From: Pirellulaceae bacterium
GTDB taxonomy: Bacteria; Planctomycetota; Planctomycetia; Pirellulales; Pirellulaceae
Direction: 5' to 3'
DNA length: 23,988 nt
Assembly (NCBI GenBank): GCA_013002105.1
Contig: JABDKS010000679.1
Coordinates: 1 to 23,988, forward strand
This document shows positions 23,098 to 23,988 of this stretch, piece after piece. Position 1 is the first letter of the stretch. Every line of letters begins with the position of its first letter. A program made the translations under genes and the position numbers. A model generated the notes under the pieces. The model saw only the letters and a list, made by a program, of their open reading frames with translations, made no database searches and was not told where the DNA came from.

Positions 23098-23988
23098 ATG
23101 TTATTTCGCGTCAGTGCGTTGTTGTTGTCGATGGTTATCGTTCACGCTGTCTTTGCGCAGTCGGGGGTGAGCGAGCTGGATGTGTCGGTTGACGAGGCAA
23201 CGGTGGAGACAACGACGTCGACCGACAACCAAATACGGCGATGGGTCGAGCAATTGGACTCGCCAAAGTTTTCTGAGCGAATGAATGCGACCCGGCAATT
23301 GGAACGTGCTGGTGCAGCGGCGATCAAGTCGCTCGAGCGTGTCGTGATCAATGGTCGCGGCGATGCAGCGGATCGCGCATTGGAATTGCTGAAGAAGAAT
23401 TTCGAGAGTGGCTCGCCCGCCTTGTCCGAACCATCGCGCGCCGCGTTGAAGCGAATTGCCAGCGACGAAAATCACCCGTTGGCCGACGCCGCTGAAAAAG
23501 TGATCGCGCCGGTCTCGGAGCCACCCGCCTCGGCAAACAGAAAAGCAGTCCCTCGGCTGATGCCGCCACCACGGATTCCTGGTCAAATCAAAGCTCAGGC
23601 CAAGATTCGCATCACGATGCGATCGGTCAATGGCAAACGCGACATATCCGTCGAACAGGACGGCCGTAAATTTCGATTTCGCGATTCTGACAACGGAATA
23701 AGAGTCGATCGTCCCGATGGCAACGGGGGCGTAAAGACAACGCAGTACAAGAATGCCGACGAACTGAAGAAAGCGGACGCGGAGGCGTATGGCATCTATC
23801 AGCAGTATGGCAAGAATCACATTCAACTGCGTTTCAACGGCGCGGGTGGGTTGCCGCAGGGAATTCAAGTTCCGGGTATTCAGGTCCCGGGTATTCAAGT
23901 TCCGGGGATGCCTCCGAATTTCCAGATTCCGGCCTTTCCCCAACCAGGGATTCAGCCGTTTCCCAGACGGACGCTGCCATCACTGCAG
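23098..23988 (+). CDS. Secreted protein with HEAT-like helical region, runs off the window
   Basis: The frame is open from ATG 23098 to the last base (297 codons, no stop), so the 3' end is missing. AAAGG lies about 10 nt before the ATG. A signal peptide covers residues 1-21 (MLFRVSALLLSMVIVHAVFA, then Q). Residues about 42-130 are helical and repeat-like (WVEQLDSPKFSERMNATRQL, AGAAAIKSLERVV, ADRALELLKKNF), the degraded HEAT-type segment often found after signal peptides in planctomycetes. Residues about 165-255 are a beta-rich domain (IRITMRSVNGKRDISVEQDG..FRFRDSDNGI). The visible end is a Pro/Gln-rich tail with three IQVPG units. The function is unknown. It follows the HtrA cluster by 110 bp in the same direction, so it may belong to the same envelope system as a substrate or partner. 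An equally long antisense frame is judged a shadow. Confidence 0.75.
   Translation, partial: MLFRVSALLLSMVIVHAVFAQSGVSELDVSVDEATVETTTSTDNQIRRWVEQLDSPKFSERMNATRQLERAGAAAIKSLERVVINGRGDAADRALELLKKNFESGSPALSEPSRAALKRIASDENHPLADAAEKVIAPVSEPPASANRKAVPRLMPPPRIPGQIKAQAKIRITMRSVNGKRDISVEQDGRKFRFRDSDNGIRVDRPDGNGGVKTTQYKNADELKKADAEAYGIYQQYGKNHIQLRFNGAGGLPQGIQVPGIQVPGIQVPGMPPNFQIPAFPQPGIQPFPRRTLPSLQ
23863..23907 (+). repeat. 15-bp tandem repeat coding IQVPG units
   Basis: Three 15-bp units (23863-23877, 23878-23892, 23893-23907) encode IQVPG three times, with synonymous third-base changes in the middle unit. Related residues (FQIP, GIQPF) follow. This is a low-complexity extracytoplasmic tail. Confidence 0.9.

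Noticed and set aside
23101..23943. Minus-strand open frame of 280 codons
   Set aside because: It lies opposite a plus-strand frame that has a start, ribosome site, signal peptide and protein-like composition. The antisense translation is rich in Arg and His, with no domain or signal.

Overview
The window looks like a chromosomal segment of a marine-type planctomycete, most likely in or near Pirellulaceae (Rhodopirellula relatives). That assignment rests on gene style, not on a marker gene. The signs are an ECF sigma factor next to a Ser/Thr kinase with the characteristic planctomycete pre-kinase segment, a secreted SHD1 plus PQQ-propeller protein, many exported proteins of unassigned function, moderate GC, frequent GTG/TTG starts and weak Shine-Dalgarno sites. 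No rRNA, tRNA, CRISPR array, insertion sequence or phage gene was recognised.

Layout. 1-660: the 3' end of phoU converges on a small Rieske ferredoxin gene. 683-738: a 14-bp tandem repeat. 838-3669: a large exported two-half M16 zinc peptidase. 3670-4047: non-coding, with a strong 22-nt inverted repeat. 4048-5442: an O-antigen ligase-like membrane protein, converging on a minus-strand group. That group, read from right to left, is an ECF sigma factor (11135-10542), a kinase with an N-terminal anti-sigma-type zinc motif and a C-terminal DJ-1/PfpI-like domain (10206-8014), an SHD1/PQQ exported protein (7941-6454) and a ketopantoate reductase (6384-5452). Next, also on the minus strand, are DAHP synthase (12336-11269), an iron-sulfur L-serine dehydratase (14046-12430), a truncated patatin (14409-14170) and a TVP38/VTT membrane protein (15307-14492).

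From 15.4 kb everything reads on the plus strand. A DUF4105/Lnb_N-type protein is preceded by an out-of-frame membrane segment. It is followed by a tight cluster: an NPCBM-like exported protein, an HtrA-like protease with an intact His-Asp-Ser triad, a second HtrA-like protein that has lost all three catalytic residues, and a third that has lost His and Ser and carries a degenerate alpha/beta-hydrolase domain. An open-ended secreted HEAT-like protein comes last. The first three genes of the cluster are joined by ATGA start/stop overlaps.

The two most unusual items are (i) this operon of one active protease and two pseudoproteases (16541-22987, perhaps extending to the window end), which looks like an envelope quality-control or sensing module, and (ii) the fusion of a zinc anti-sigma motif, a Ser/Thr kinase, a membrane helix and a DJ-1-like domain beside its ECF sigma factor. 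Both readings come from motif inspection only; no database search was possible.
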